Source: Aristolochia californica
Lineage: Eukaryota; Streptophyta; Magnoliopsida; Piperales; Aristolochiaceae
Direction of reading: 5' to 3'
NCBI GenBank assembly: GCA_029961685.1
Contig: JARWKL010000016.1
Span: forward strand, 13,274,157-13,338,156
DNA: 64,000 nucleotides
Position numbers and translations under genes: made by a program. The notes beneath the pieces are model-generated. The model did not search any database. It was not told the DNA's origin and saw nothing but the letters and a program-made list of their open reading frames with translations. Numbering within the stretch: position 1 is the first letter of the stretch; each line of letters begins with the position of its first letter. This document shows, piece by piece, positions 42,222 to 54,400 of this stretch.

Positions 42222-42615
42222 TGTAGAATTTAGGATCTCATGAAAGGAACTTTAGATCAACAAGAAAGAAGAAGAAGAAGAAAAAGAGAGAAGGAGAAGA
42301 GAAGAAGAAGAACGTGGAAGGAGAGAGTTTGGATTAAGGAAGAAGAGGGTTGCGTCAAAAAGAAAATTGAGGGCTGGACGAATTTGTGGAAAGAGAGGAG
42401 AGTGCTACAATGCCCTACCTCTTAGCCAATGCCTTTATTTATAGTTTTACAATGCCCTTAGGGCTACAACTTGATAAAACAAAAGACATAAAAGGAACAC
42501 ATATTTACACTTCTATGCCATCTTTATGGAAAGTACCATATTTTACACATATGCCACTCCTTTGACGTGTGGGCTTCTTGTCTTGAGCTCGTGGGCTTGA
42601 GCCCACCTTCCAACA
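42222..42615 (-). repeat. Copia D 3' LTR
   Basis: 394 bp, start (inverted) TGTTGGAAGGTGGGCTC, end CTACA; it holds an A/G-rich (+) block 'gaagaagaagaag'. Confidence 0.9.
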
Positions 42616-42622
42616 CTCCCCC

Positions 42623-45600
42623 TCAACCTGGAGGAGAAAAGACATCATAAACACCCAACTTGCCACATATAAACGATAGGATTTTAGATGTAACGGGTTT
42701 AGTGAGAATATCAGCTACTTGCTCTTGAGATGACACATGCTTGAGAGAGATTATTCCTACTTGAAACTTCTCCTGTATAAAATGACAATCCACCTCAATA
42801 TGTTTAGTTCTTTCATGAAAAACTGGATTTGAAGTGATATGAATGGCTGCTTGATTATCACAATGCAGATTCATGGACCCCTTTTTATAAAAACCTAGTT
42901 TGGTAAGAAGGGTCTTGATCCATAAAAGTTCACTAACGGTATGGGCCATAGCTCTGTATTCTGCTTCGGCGCTAGATCTTGCATCTACATTTTGCTTCTT
43001 ACTTTTCCATGTAACCAAGTTTCCCCCAACCAGAGTACAATATCCTGATGTAGATTTTCTATCATCAGGAGATTCAACCCAATCTGCATCTGAGAAGCCT
43101 TCTATGTTGAAGTGCCCATGTTTGTTATACAGCAATCCTCTTCCTGGAGCTCCTTTTAGATAACGTAATATTCTCTCTAAAGCCTGCCAATGGGTAATTT
43201 TTGGTTTGTGCATGAATTGACTCACCACACTTACAACATATGATATGTCTGGCCTAGTTACCGTGAGATAAATCAGTTTTCCCACGAGTCTTTGATATTT
43301 GCCAATATCAATATCTTCTTCATTTGTGGCACATAATTTTACATTTGTATCCATAGGTGTCAAATGGTCTGCAACCCTTCATTCCTGTTTCTTCAAGGAG
43401 ATCCAAGACATATTTCCTTTGAGACAATATTATCCCATGTTTGGATTAAAGAACTTCTATACCCAAAAAATATTTAAGCATACCAAGGACTTTAGTCTTG
43501 AATTCCTGACATATCATCTGCTTGACCTCTTGTATGCTCAAAGCATCATCACCGGTTAAGATAATATCATCCACGTATATGGCCAATAATTTTTTTCCTT
43601 TGACCGTATCTTTATAATATACGGAATGATCAACTGAGCACCGACGAAAACCAAACCGTAGGAGTGTTTGAATAAATTTATCAAACCAAGCCCGAGGGGA
43701 CTGCTTAATCCCATATAAAGACTTTTTTAACTGGCATACCGACTCCCCCTCCACCACATAACCAGGTGGTTGAACCATATAAATTTCCTCACTGATATCA
43801 CCATTTAAAAAAGCATTCTTAACATCCAACTGATAGACAGGCCATGAGGAGTTAGCAGCAATAGATAAGATGATGCGTACCGAATTCAATTTTGCAACAG
43901 GAGAGAAGGTCTCCTCATAATCTATCCCATAGCACTGCGTATAGCCCTTAGCAACCAGTCGAGCCTTAAGACGAGCAACCGATCCATCTGGATTATGTTT
44001 CACCAAAAAAACCCATCGACAATCAACCGGTCTTTTACCTTTCGGGAATGATGTTAAGTACCAGGTTTGGTTTTCATATAAGGTGTGCATTTCTTCATCC
44101 ATAGCCGCCTTCCATCCTAGATGTCTCAGGGCCTCCTAATATGACTACAAAACGGAATTAGAAGAAAGGGACGCAAGAAACTGAAAACACTCGGAAGACA
44201 AGCGATGGTGAGACATAAAATTTGAGATAGGATGCGAAATAGTACAAGAGCGACGTTCTTTTCTTAAAGCAATAGGCCGAGTATCAAATTCAGGCCCATA
44301 CATAGGGGGAGAAGGACTTACCTCGGGTGGATCCGACAACTCCACAGGTGAAGGTACGGCCGATGCATCAGGGGGTGGATCTACTTCAAGATTGAACGGC
44401 ACAAGCGGACAAGGAATAGTAGAAGGACAAGTCCATCCTGGAGGAGCATCATGGGAGGAGTAGAAGGGAGTGTCCTCAAAGAAATTCACATCCCTAGAGA
44501 TAAACATCCTCCAAAGGGTAGGATTGTAACAAACATAACCTTTCTGAGTGCGAGAGTATCCCAAAAAAATGCACTTCATAGACTGAGGATCAAGTTTATT
44601 TTTATGTGGAGATGTAACATGAACAAAACACGTACATCCAAACACTTTCAAAGGAAGAGAAAAAGGATCTTCACCATTAAATAACACAGAGTAAGGAGTT
44701 TTATGATGAAGGACTGATGAAGGTAACCTATTAATGAGAAAGCATGCTATAAGTATAGCATGAGGCCAATAGAAATAGGGTACCTTCATGGAGTAGAGGA
44801 GGCCCCGAGCAACTTCAAGAAGATGACGATTCTTCCTTTCAGTAACACCATTTTGCTGAGGAATATAGGCACATGATGTTTGATGAATAAGCCCATTACT
44901 CTCACAAAATGATTTGAAGTCATGAGACATGTATTCCTTAGCATTATCAGATCTAAGGGTTTGAATTTTCTTCCCAAATTGTATCAAGACCATAGCATGA
45001 AAAATTTTAAACAAATGAAGAATTTTGGAACGCTCTTTAAATAGATATAACCAAGTCACTCGAGTAAAATCATCAACAAAAATGACAAAATATTTAACTT
45101 GGGAAATATTTGAGACACATAAAGGGCCCCATACATCAGAATGTATTAGCTCAAATGAAGCAGTACTTGTAGTTGTAAGACGAGGAGAATATGTACTCCT
45201 GACATGTTTACTTAATTGACAAACCTCACAACTGAAATTAGAAAGTCCTTTTAAAGATGGAACCAAAGAACGAAGTGAAGGGGTAGACGGATGACCAAGT
45301 CGGTTGTGGCAAAGTTGGGCCTCAGATGTAGTGGATGATAATGCAACTAATAGTGGAAGAGTGAAGTAGTACAAACCCCCCTTTTCATGGCCACCACCAA
45401 TCACCCGCTTTGTAGTGAGATCCTGAAAGACACAAGAAGACGGTGAGAAGGTGATAGAGCAATTTAATTGTTTGGTCAATTGGCTAACCGAGAGCAAATT
45501 TAAAGGAAATTGAGGAACAAACAAGACATCTTGAAGGGGAATAGATGAAGTAAGAGAGGAGGAACCTTTGCCAAGGACCTTGGTTTGGGTACCATCAGCA

Positions 45601-46754
45601 ATAGTAACAAATTTATGAGGATAACAAGGAGATAAGGACTACAACAAGTGTTTGTTACCTTATAGATGTTCGGAGGCCCCGGAGTCAATGATCCAAGAGG
45701 AAGAGGAAGAAGAGGAAGAGGAAGAAGAGGAAGAAAGCATACCTGAGGCAATATTAGTGGCAGCAGTAGATGATGAGGGAATAGAGGATTCCATGAAGAA
45801 CTTCATTTTCTGAAATGCAGCATAGTCCTCAACCGTAAGAGTCACATTTCCGGATGATGATTCAGCCTTATCTTCATTTTTCTCAACGTTAACCGAGACT
45901 GGGTTAGTTGTGGCCCAATCAGGCTTGCCATGAAGTTTCCAGCATGATGCCACATGGTGGTTCTGACGGCCACAATAAGTGCAAAGTTGAGGCTCAGTAC
46001 GGAAAGAATTCTGACCCGTTCTACCACCTCTATTTTCAGCCCCTCTCATAGTTCGACCCCCTCTCATATTTTTGCCCCGTCCTCGGGATGAGGAAGATGT
46101 TCCCCGATTGCCAGAGAACATCACCGATGGAGCATCAATAGGAGAAGGAGGGGATGGATCTGGTATCCGAAGTAATGTAACACTAATATCATCGAAGGAT
46201 GGAAGAACAGAAGAACTTAGAAGCTGAGTTTTGGCTACCTCAAGGTATGGTATAATATTCGATAAGCAAATGGCTACTGCCAAAGCTTCTCTTTGTCGTT
46301 CTTGAATGGCAATATCAGTGGAATATGGCTGAGTTAGTTTTCATTCTTGAAGAAGACCTCGAAATCGTGCCAAAAATTCATGAATATTATCTCCATGTTT
46401 CATATGCAACATGTTTTGTAATACATCATATATTTTTTGTAATGAAGCAGTGCTTGAGTAAAGCTTGGCACAAGTGTCCCATATGTTCTTGGCGGTTTCC
46501 CAGTGGACCACATTGTTGGCCACCTGCTCTTCCATGCTATTAATGAACCAACTTATCACCCTTAGCCACTTGTGGTAGGACACATCTTCTTCATTAATCG
46601 GAGGAGGAAAGTTAACAACGTGGCTCAAGATGTCACGAGTAATAAGAACCCTCTGAACCGATTGTGACCAGCTCATGTAATTGGAGAGACCTCTAAGTGG
46701 AATTGTAGTAATACGGAGTATATCACTCTTATTACTATTGTATCCAATCTCCAT
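42623..46754 (-). pseudogene. Copia D gag-pol
   Basis: Starts MEIGYNSNKSDILRITTIPL at 46754. Gag ends with zinc knuckle CTYCGRQNHHVASC near 45990. Protease WIIDSGASEHL is at 45670. Integrase runs over 45524-44145, with LCHNRLGHPS, HSDVWGPL, FVDDFTRVTW, LRSDNAKEY and PQQNGVTERKN. RT at 44102-43446 has QLDVKNAFLNGDI, YGIKQSPRAWF and IYVDDIILTGDD. RNase H at 43363-42623 has ADWVESPDDRKSTSGYC, HCDNQAAIHITSNP and ADILTKP. Five or so stops interrupt a single frame, and one frameshift lies between 43446 and 43363. Catalytic residues are all present. Confidence 0.9.
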
Positions 46755-47659
46755 GATGAGGCAAGTAAAATATGGAGGTCAAGGGAAAAGTTCTTCTTCA
46801 AAGAACAATTACTCAATGTAATTTGAAGAACCCGTAGACCAAATCAATCACCAACAAAAGAGAACAAGAACCAATTTCTTTCACAAGGGCAAGCACCAAA
46901 TTATCAACAAATTTGTGCCTTTAGAAAGTGATAATAACATCCAGCCATCACTCAACTTCTCTTGTATTCATAAGAACAAAGAGAAGAAAGTAGATGCAAC
47001 CGATTAGGCCTTAATCCAAACTCCAACACAAACGAGCAATAGACAAAAATTTAGAGAAGATTTAACGACAAACCAAGGCACTTGGAAGAGATTTATCTTC
47101 AGCTCATGGGAGACTTCAACGTAAAAAAAAATTCAACTGTTGAAGTTAAAAAAAAAAAAAAACTACAAAGGGTAAATGACTGCTGGAATTTCATTAAACA
47201 TATAATGGGCATCCAACAACATAACACAAACCCATGAGTAACCTTAAGTAGGAGAAGATATAGCAACATGTGCTGGAATTCTACCTTAAATGAGATGGAT
47301 CCAAATTACATAAAAGTAATTGAATTTCACCCATCAATCTTAATAAGATGCAAACAACAAATGATCTTGATCACTCTTGTAATTGATTTACAAGGAGTCA
47401 AGATTATAACATCAATTTAGTCATAAAAATAAATCTTTACAACATATAAAGATTTATCTTGACTTGATGTGACTCAAAATTCAAGAAGTAAAGAAAAAAA
47501 GTAAAAAGGAGTATGTAAATAAGAAAAGGAAACAAAAAAAAAAATGTAAATAAGAAGAGTATGAACTTATCTCTTCATGGCTGAACTCCTTTTACAACTT
47601 CTTGAACAGATTTCATAATAACTCCATGAAGAGATCCTAAACTCCTTGCTCTGATACCA
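46755..47659 (-). other. Copia D untranslated leader
   Basis: AT-rich, non-coding 0.9 kb between gag start and primer site, with A runs near 47125 and 47150 and no frame. Confidence 0.7.
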
Positions 47660-48050
47660 TGTAGAATTTAGGATCTCATGAAAGGAACTTTAGATCAACA
47701 AGAAAGAAGAAGAAGAAGAAGAGAGAAGGAGAAGAGAAGAAGAAGAACGTGGAAGGAGAGAGTTTGGATTAAGGAAGAAGAGGGTTGCGTCAAAAAGAAA
47801 AATGAGGGCTGGACAAATTTGTGGAAAGAGAGGAGAGTGCTTCAATGCCCTACCTCTTAGCCAATGCCTTTATTTATAGTTTTACAATGCCCTTAGGGCT
47901 ACAACTTGATAAAACAAATGACATAAAAGGAACACATATTTACACTTCTATGCCATCTTTATGGAAAGTATCATATTTTACACATATGCCACTCCTTTGA
48001 TGTGTGGGCTTCTTGTCTTGAGTTCGTGGGCTTGAGCCCACCTTCCAACA
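47660..48050 (-). repeat. Copia D 5' LTR with primer site
   Basis: 391 bp, almost identical to the left LTR; adjoining inverted iMet primer site at 47648-47659. Confidence 0.9.
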
Positions 48051-48443
48051 GCCGCTTGGAGATTTTCCAAGATAGAGGGCTCTCGAAAATATTTCCTGGT
48101 CGGAATAGTTGTCGAAAAATTTTCCTTCTCCTGTTTGGGACTGAGTGTTGCTTACCGTGAGCAGGGTTGGTTTGATTTTTCGGAATTTTTGGGTCCAATT
48201 GCCCTGCTCAGGATTTTTGTGCATGACGTCCCTGCTCAGAGATTTCCATTGTCCCCAATTTCGGATTTGAGGTCCCACCCAAATCGTCCAGTGCCACTGT
48301 GATTTTGGACAGTTTTGGATTTGATGTATTAGACTCCGATTTCGGATTTGTGTCCCAAATTTTGGATGTCCCCACTGCTGGAGAGACAGAGGACTCTTGG
48401 ATTTCTTTCGTCTCCTGCCCGTTTGAGACAGGGTCTCGAGCGA
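48051..48443 (-). pseudogene. Gypsy family B gag-region remnant, truncated by copia D
   Basis: Read on the - strand after excluding the solo LTR, this continues the leader that starts at the primer site at 49017-49028. It has a frame with MSDSMSQEKWTAMRDQLEE near 48995. Farther down are repeated 'ggacttggac'-type phrases, SQTGEGKFFDNYSDQEIFSR and LGKSPSG. The same block is at 15890-16160 on the other strand. It ends exactly at the copia D LTR. Confidence 0.55.
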
Positions 48444-48448
48444 CTACG

Positions 48449-48885
48449 TGTTACGGTCCCGAATTTGACACAAGGATTCATTGGGAGGATCTTGGATCTG
48501 CCACGGGTTACGGGTCTGCCATGCATTACTGTAGGTATGGTAGGACGACATGGGGAAGACGAAGATCAATGCAGGATGAGAGAATACGTGGGTTTTTTAG
48601 GAAAACCCTAACCTCGTGATCAAGAAGGTGATCTCAAGCCTGTTTACGCTAGATTTAACCTAATTCTCAATGCTTGTCTTTTCTCATTACTCTTACCCCT
48701 TAAATAGGGTTCACCCTGTTAGGATTTAAGATAAAATATTACAAAAATACCCCTATAAATAAAATATTCCAAAAATACCCTTATAAATAAAATATTCCAA
48801 AAATAACCTTGTGGCCTAAAACTGAAATAAATAAATTAAATTAAAGAAAAATAATTAAAATAATAATATTATTGTGTGCATAACA
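48449..48885 (-). repeat. Solo LTR of gypsy family B
   Basis: A 437-bp LTR (TGTTACGGTCCCG to GTGCATAACA on +) is flanked by a perfect 5-bp duplication, CTACG at 48444-48448 and 48886-48890. No internal sequence is attached, so it is a solo LTR left by LTR-LTR recombination, lying within an older copy of the same family. Confidence 0.85.
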
Positions 48886-48890
48886 CTACG

Positions 48891-49385
48891 ACAGCAAGTT
48901 TCTCTATTGCAGAAATGAGTTTAGGTCAATAATCTACACCATGCGCGTATTTCTTCCAATTGATCGCGCATGGCAGTCCATTTTTCTTGGGACATAGAAT
49001 CACTCATTGTGTTCCCGCTCTGATACCAGTTGTTATGGTCCCGGATCTAACACATGGATTCGTAGGGAAGAAGAAGAGAAAGACGAAAATCAAGCCGAAT
49101 GGAAGCTTGAAAACCTTAGGTTCTTTGAGGAGAACGCACACCCTTGAACTCGTTGAGCAGAACTCAAAACCCTTGTTTACTCTAAATCAATGTTTGCATT
49201 TCTCATTACTCTTACCCCTTAAATAGGGTTCACCCTTACAAGGTTTAAGATAAAATATTACAAAAATATCCCTATAAATAAAATATTCCAAAAATACCCT
49301 GTGGCCTATTAATTCTTTAACTGAAATAAAATAAAGTAAATTAAATAAAATTAATTAAAATAATAATTTTATTGAGTGCATAACA
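48891..49385 (-). mobile_element. Gypsy family B 5' LTR, primer site and gag start
   Basis: The LTR at 49031-49385 (inverted) is followed on the - strand by ACTGGTATCAGAGCG (primer site 49017-49028) and a short gag start at about 49003. It is the older host element into which the solo LTR at 48449 inserted. Confidence 0.75.
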
Positions 49386-50004
49386 AAAAATCTCAGTATA
49401 GAGGTGAAAAACGCAAAGCAAACTACGGGTGTTGGGATTGAAAAAAAATATGAACCCTAAACTACTAGAGGGAATAGATCATAAAAGAATCACATTACCT
49501 CTGTGGGTTGACCACGTCAACTCACTGAACCTATTCCGATACCATTTTGAATTTATGGAAAAGAGAAATACTTAATTGACTTATTATAATCAGATTACAT
49601 GAACCTCTATTTATAATAGAGGAAGGTAGTAGAGTTCAATTACAATAAAACTATATTTGTCCCAATTACACCCAAACTCTAACACTTAAGGATAAACCTT
49701 AGAATAATTAAATAACTCAATATAATAGAAGACAACATAACTTAAACTAGAACTCTTCTATGAGGACATGACCATAAGATAAGGATGTTAACTCGTGGTA
49801 ATCTTAGTGAGTCCTTCTTGATCTTCCAACCAGCTTGTGGTTATCTTTGTGAGTACTTCTTGATCTTTTAACTTATGTGATAAGGATGTCAGCTCGTGGA
49901 AATCATGGTGGGTCCTACTTCTTATGTGTTTGAGCCCATCTGACAATACTCTTAGATATGTGGGTTTTCCTTGGTCGCATGGGCTTGGGCCCTATCTTCC
50001 AACA
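49386..50004 (-). repeat. Family C LTR and leader start, inverted
   Basis: The LTR at 49545-50004 (460 bp) matches 13567-14007 in reverse orientation. The inverted primer site 'ccgatacca' and 'gttgaccacgtcaactcac' (49507-49544) match the leader of the nested family C element. The leader is cut off by the family B LTR at 49385. Confidence 0.75.
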
Positions 50005-50280
50005 ATTTGAAGAGTTGGAACTCTACTTAGTTTTGTGCCTCTTTTTGAAGGATTTTTTTGAGGTATCGGCCTTCATATGAGTGTTACAGAGATATGCTCA
50101 TCTTTCATGCCAATGTTTATTGGTTTTGATTAAAGGAGAAGCAAAAAGAAGAAGGCTAATTTTTTGTGTAAAGGTTTTTCTTTAAAAAAAAAAAAAAGGA
50201 GGCCGAACCTTGTTTGATTCAAAGCCACGATTTAGCTTTATTTTCTTGCCTCAATCTTCATGAGAATCAAGGTTATAAGA
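50005..50280. other. No feature recognised
   Basis: AT-rich sequence with an A14 run near 50185; no frame or repeat match seen. Confidence 0.4.
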
Positions 50281-50969
50281 TATTGGGTATACAACCAAAG
50301 TCCCACATTGGTTAGAAGTAGGGAGGATTTTGGATATATAAGTGTAGACACTATCTCCATTGGTATGAGGCCTTTTGGGGTAAAGCCCAAAAGAAAATCC
50401 ATGAGGGCTTAGGCCCCAAGGTGGACAATATCATACCAATTTGTGAGATAGGTAGTATCCATAGTCCTTACAAATGGTATCGGAGTTATACCCCAAAGTT
50501 AGCCAAGGTGGATGAATCATCTGAATGCCGAAGCAAAGGGATCCGTGGATGTGCTCTATTGGACAGGTGGTGTGCACTAGATTCTTCATGGACGTGTCCT
50601 AGTCCCAACACGGTGAAGAGGAGTTGATATGGATAGAACATGCTCTCGAGACAAGTGGTACTCCATGTAAGGCATGTGCTTCCAACGCATTGGAGTGGAG
50701 AATCTAGGTTAGTAGAGAGTGGACAGATAGATGATTGTTTGAGGGGAGGCTCGGTGGGCCTTTGTTCGAGGGGAATATTGTTGGATATAGGACCAAAGTC
50801 CCACATTGGCTAGAAGTGGGAAGGATCTTGGATATATAAGTGTGGACACTATCTCCATTGGTATGAGGCCTTTTGGGGTAAATCCCAAAAGCAAATCCAT
50901 GAGGGCTTAGGCCCAAAGTGGACAATATCATACCAATTTGTGAGATAGGTAGTGTCCATAGTCCTTACT
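50281..50969 (+). mobile_element. TRIM element, 689 bp (TRIM-2 family)
   Basis: Direct repeats at 50281-50472 and 50779-50969 (192 and 191 bp) share 'ccaaagtcccacattgg' and 'ggatatataagtg'. The primer site tggtatcggagt (50475) follows the first repeat and the polypurine tract cgaggggaata precedes the second. The target duplication TAAGA is perfect (50276-50280 and 50970-50974). There are 306 bp inside and no coding capacity. The 'cccacattgg...gatatataag' LTR type is common near plant genes. Confidence 0.9.
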
Positions 50970-51480
50970 TAAGATTGTGTTTTACATAAAATGAAGCAAT
51001 CACAAAAGAATTAAGGAAGTGGTCCTTTGGAAAGCCAAGTTAGGGCCAATCTATTTGACGAAAAATACTGATTTTTTTGAGATCTTACATTCAATCAATA
51101 ACTTCTTGATTAGGCCTGTTTTTTATTTTATTTTCAATCAATAATATCTTGCCTAACTCATGAGGGGTTGAATCTAGACTAGCTTTATTCCAAGCTGGGG
51201 TCAAAAATATTTTTGGAAAGATCTTACTCGGAATGCAAGATCTCTTTTATTGATTTGATGATTCTTGATTGATTTTTCCTCTTCTCTAAAAAAAAGGAAG
51301 ACAAGAAAACTGATTACATCAATATTTGCACGCAATCCGTCTTGCCTAAGAGGGTCCCTTCATTGACTAAAACATCAATTAAGCTCGGGTTCTCCGTCTA
51401 CTTACCCAAGTAGGTATTTTGTCATAGGCTTCAATTGGTTCTTCAAGCCTCTTACTTAGGCTACCTCATATATTTTTAGT
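50970..51480. other. Probable decayed copia leader
   Basis: AT-rich with no frame; it precedes the copia F gag and follows the TRIM-2 insertion. No LTR could be recognised on the left side of copia F. Confidence 0.3.
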
Positions 51481-54400
51481 AAACTATTACCCTTGAATTA
51501 TCTCTCATGTTTGAAGAATACATGGGTAGTAAGAATGATATTCTCAAAATTACCACCATACCCTTGTGAGGGATATCCAATTATTTGAGCTGGTCCAAAT
51601 TGTTTCGATGATTTCTTATTACAAAGGACCTACTCGGTCACCTCACCAAACTTGGGCCACCCATTGATGGGGATGATATTGTTTATACTAAGTGGTTAAA
51701 TAATGACACTTTGGTGATTAGTTGGCTCATCAACAATATGGAAGAGCTTGTCTCCAATAATGCTATCCATCTAGACACAACTAAGCAAATTTTGGAAACA
51801 TGTGCTAAGTTGTATTCTAGATCCGATAATTTGCAAAGGACATATGATATTCTCCAAAATATGTTTAATACTAAACTAAGAAAAAATATTCATGAGTACT
51901 TGGCTAGATTCGGAGGCCTTCTTAAAAAAATGGGAGCTAGCTCAACCTAACTCCACTGATGTCTCTATCCAAGATAAGCAGAAGAAAGACTAAACAACGG
52001 CTATTTGTCTCATGAATATTAAGTTGTATCACAAGAATGCTAAAACTCAACTCCTTAGCTCTTCTGCTATTCCCACCTTTGATGATGTATGTGCCACATT
52101 ACTCTGCATTCCATACTCTTCTTCCCCTTCTCCTACTGAAGTATCATCAACTATGTACTCCGGTAATAGAGACAAATCAATTGGCTGTGGTCGAGGCTGT
52201 GGAAGTAATTATAGAGGAGGCCGAGGAAGAAGTGGAAGGACTGGTTCCTCCTGAATAGAAGGCAAAGAATACACCCACTATGGGAGATATGGCCACACCA
52301 TCGACCAGTGCTAGAAAATCCATGGAAAACCATAATGGGTCATGACTAATCAAGCATCAGCTAGTGATACAAAGGAGGACAAGTTTGCCCAACCAATAGA
52401 AAATAAGACCTTTACTAATGATGAGTATGACTTATTTCAGAAAATAAAAACTCTAATGGTTTCTCCTCCAAGTTCCTCTTCCACCGTTGTTGCCACCACC
52501 GCTTTAGATATACTCTTTGTCACTTCCTCCTCTTTCTCCTAGATGATTGACTTAGGGGTCTCCGAGCATCTCACAAGTAACGAAGGTCTACTCCACTTTG
52601 TCTCTCCTTGCCTTTGTTACCATAGCTAATGTATCTGCAGACTAAAATTCTTAGGAAAAAATCCACCTCTGTTACGCCATCACTTCTGCTCATAGATATC
52701 CTTTTTGTTTCTACCTTTCCCTTGAACCTTATTATCTGTTAATCAACTTACTCGGCATTTTAATTGCTCCATCACCTTCTCACTCACGTAATATGTGTTT
52801 CAGGATCTTACAACGAAGCAGGTGATTGGTGGAGGCCGTGAATAAGGATGGCACTATTACCTGGACATGTCAAATAAATGTCGTCACAACCAAACACATT
52901 GAGGTGAATCTAGGGCACAATCGGTTGGGACATGCATTCAAACAATCTCTTTATCTTATTTTTCCTACTTTAAAAAATATGACACAATTAAATTATGAAG
53001 TGTGTCAACTGAGCAAACACTAGAGGGCCATATACTTTCCACGGCTTGAACTTTTTATTTTTGCTCCTTTTCGTTGATTCCCACAGATGTATGGGGATCC
53101 TTGAGTGTCTCAAACATTTCCCGAGTTATGTACTTTATTACCTTCAGTGATGAACCCGTACCACATGGATATTTATTTTTAAAAAGTGATCTAAAATTTC
53201 ATCAATCTATAAATCCTTTTATGCTATGGTGGTCACTCAATTTTGTCAGAAAATTAAACTACTACAGTCTGATAATGCCAAATAATATCTCTAATGACCT
53301 TGACTCCTTTTGTAAAAAAATAGTATTATCCATTAGACATATTTTGTCTACACCCCTCAATAGAACGGTGTAGCAGAACAGAAGAACCATCATCTTCTAG
53401 AAGTAGCTCATGACTTATGATATGCTATGAAAGTACCATACGTCTATTGGTCGTATGCCATCCTAACTACGAGCTTTCTTATAAATAGGCTATCATCTTC
53501 CATTCTCTATCATAAATCCCCATATTCCTTATTGTTTCCACATGGTGATCCTTTTTCGCTTCTCTTGAAAGTCCTCAGGTGTACATATTTTGTTCATATT
53601 ACCTCACCACAAATTAGTAAACTTGATCCAAAATTTGTCAAATGTATCTTCCTAGGATACTCTCGCATGCAGAAGGGTTATGTTTGCTACAATCCTACTC
53701 TCCCTAAGTTACTTGTGTCTAGGGATGTGAGCTTTTTGGAAGACTCTTCACACTACTCAGAAAATGCCCCTCTAGGTCTCTCCTTTGTACATGCCTCTCC
53801 TCGACTGGTTGTGCCCTGTGTTGCTGAAACTATTCAACCCCCTGAAGCATTGGCTGACACCACACCTACGGAGTTTACAGATCCTATCAAGGTAAATCCA
53901 TTTCCTTCTGTTCTTTTTGGACTATAATGTGATACTTGACCTATAGCCTTAAGAAAATAATCTAGAACTTGCACTAGGCCCTCTACTTCTCATCCCTTAT
54001 CCATTTTTTTGTTTCACCATCTTTTATCTTCTTCATATTGTCAATTTTTGGCATCTATCTCCTCATCTTTGTCCCACAGTCCTATCAAGAGGCTTTGAGA
54101 CATCCTGGGCGGAAGGCGGAAATGAAAGAAGAAATGTAGGCAATATGTGAAAATCAGACACAGTCTGTAATTCCTCTTCCTTCAGGCAAGAAACTTGTCG
54201 GATGTAAGTGGGTCTATACAGTTAAACATAATCCGGATGGATCAGTTGCTCGCCTTAAGGCCTACCTCGTTGCCAAATGCTATACTCAATGCTATGGGAT
54301 CGATTACGAGGAAACGTTTTCTCTAGTGGCCAAATCAAACTCCTTATTATCCCTTACTACTAATTCTTCCTGGCCAGTCTATCAACTTGATGTGAAGAAT

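Larger units (their letters stand above)
42222..48050 (-). mobile_element. Copia D, near-complete Ty1/copia element
   Basis: The 3' LTR at 42222-42615 and 5' LTR at 47660-48050 differ by only a handful of bases and short indels. The primer site (gctctgatacca inverted, 47648-47659) and the polypurine tract beside the left LTR (inverted 'ctccccctcaacctggagg') are intact. Coding sequence covers gag to RNase H. Flanks are tcgcc and gccgc, which do not match, so one side has been rearranged. Confidence 0.9.
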
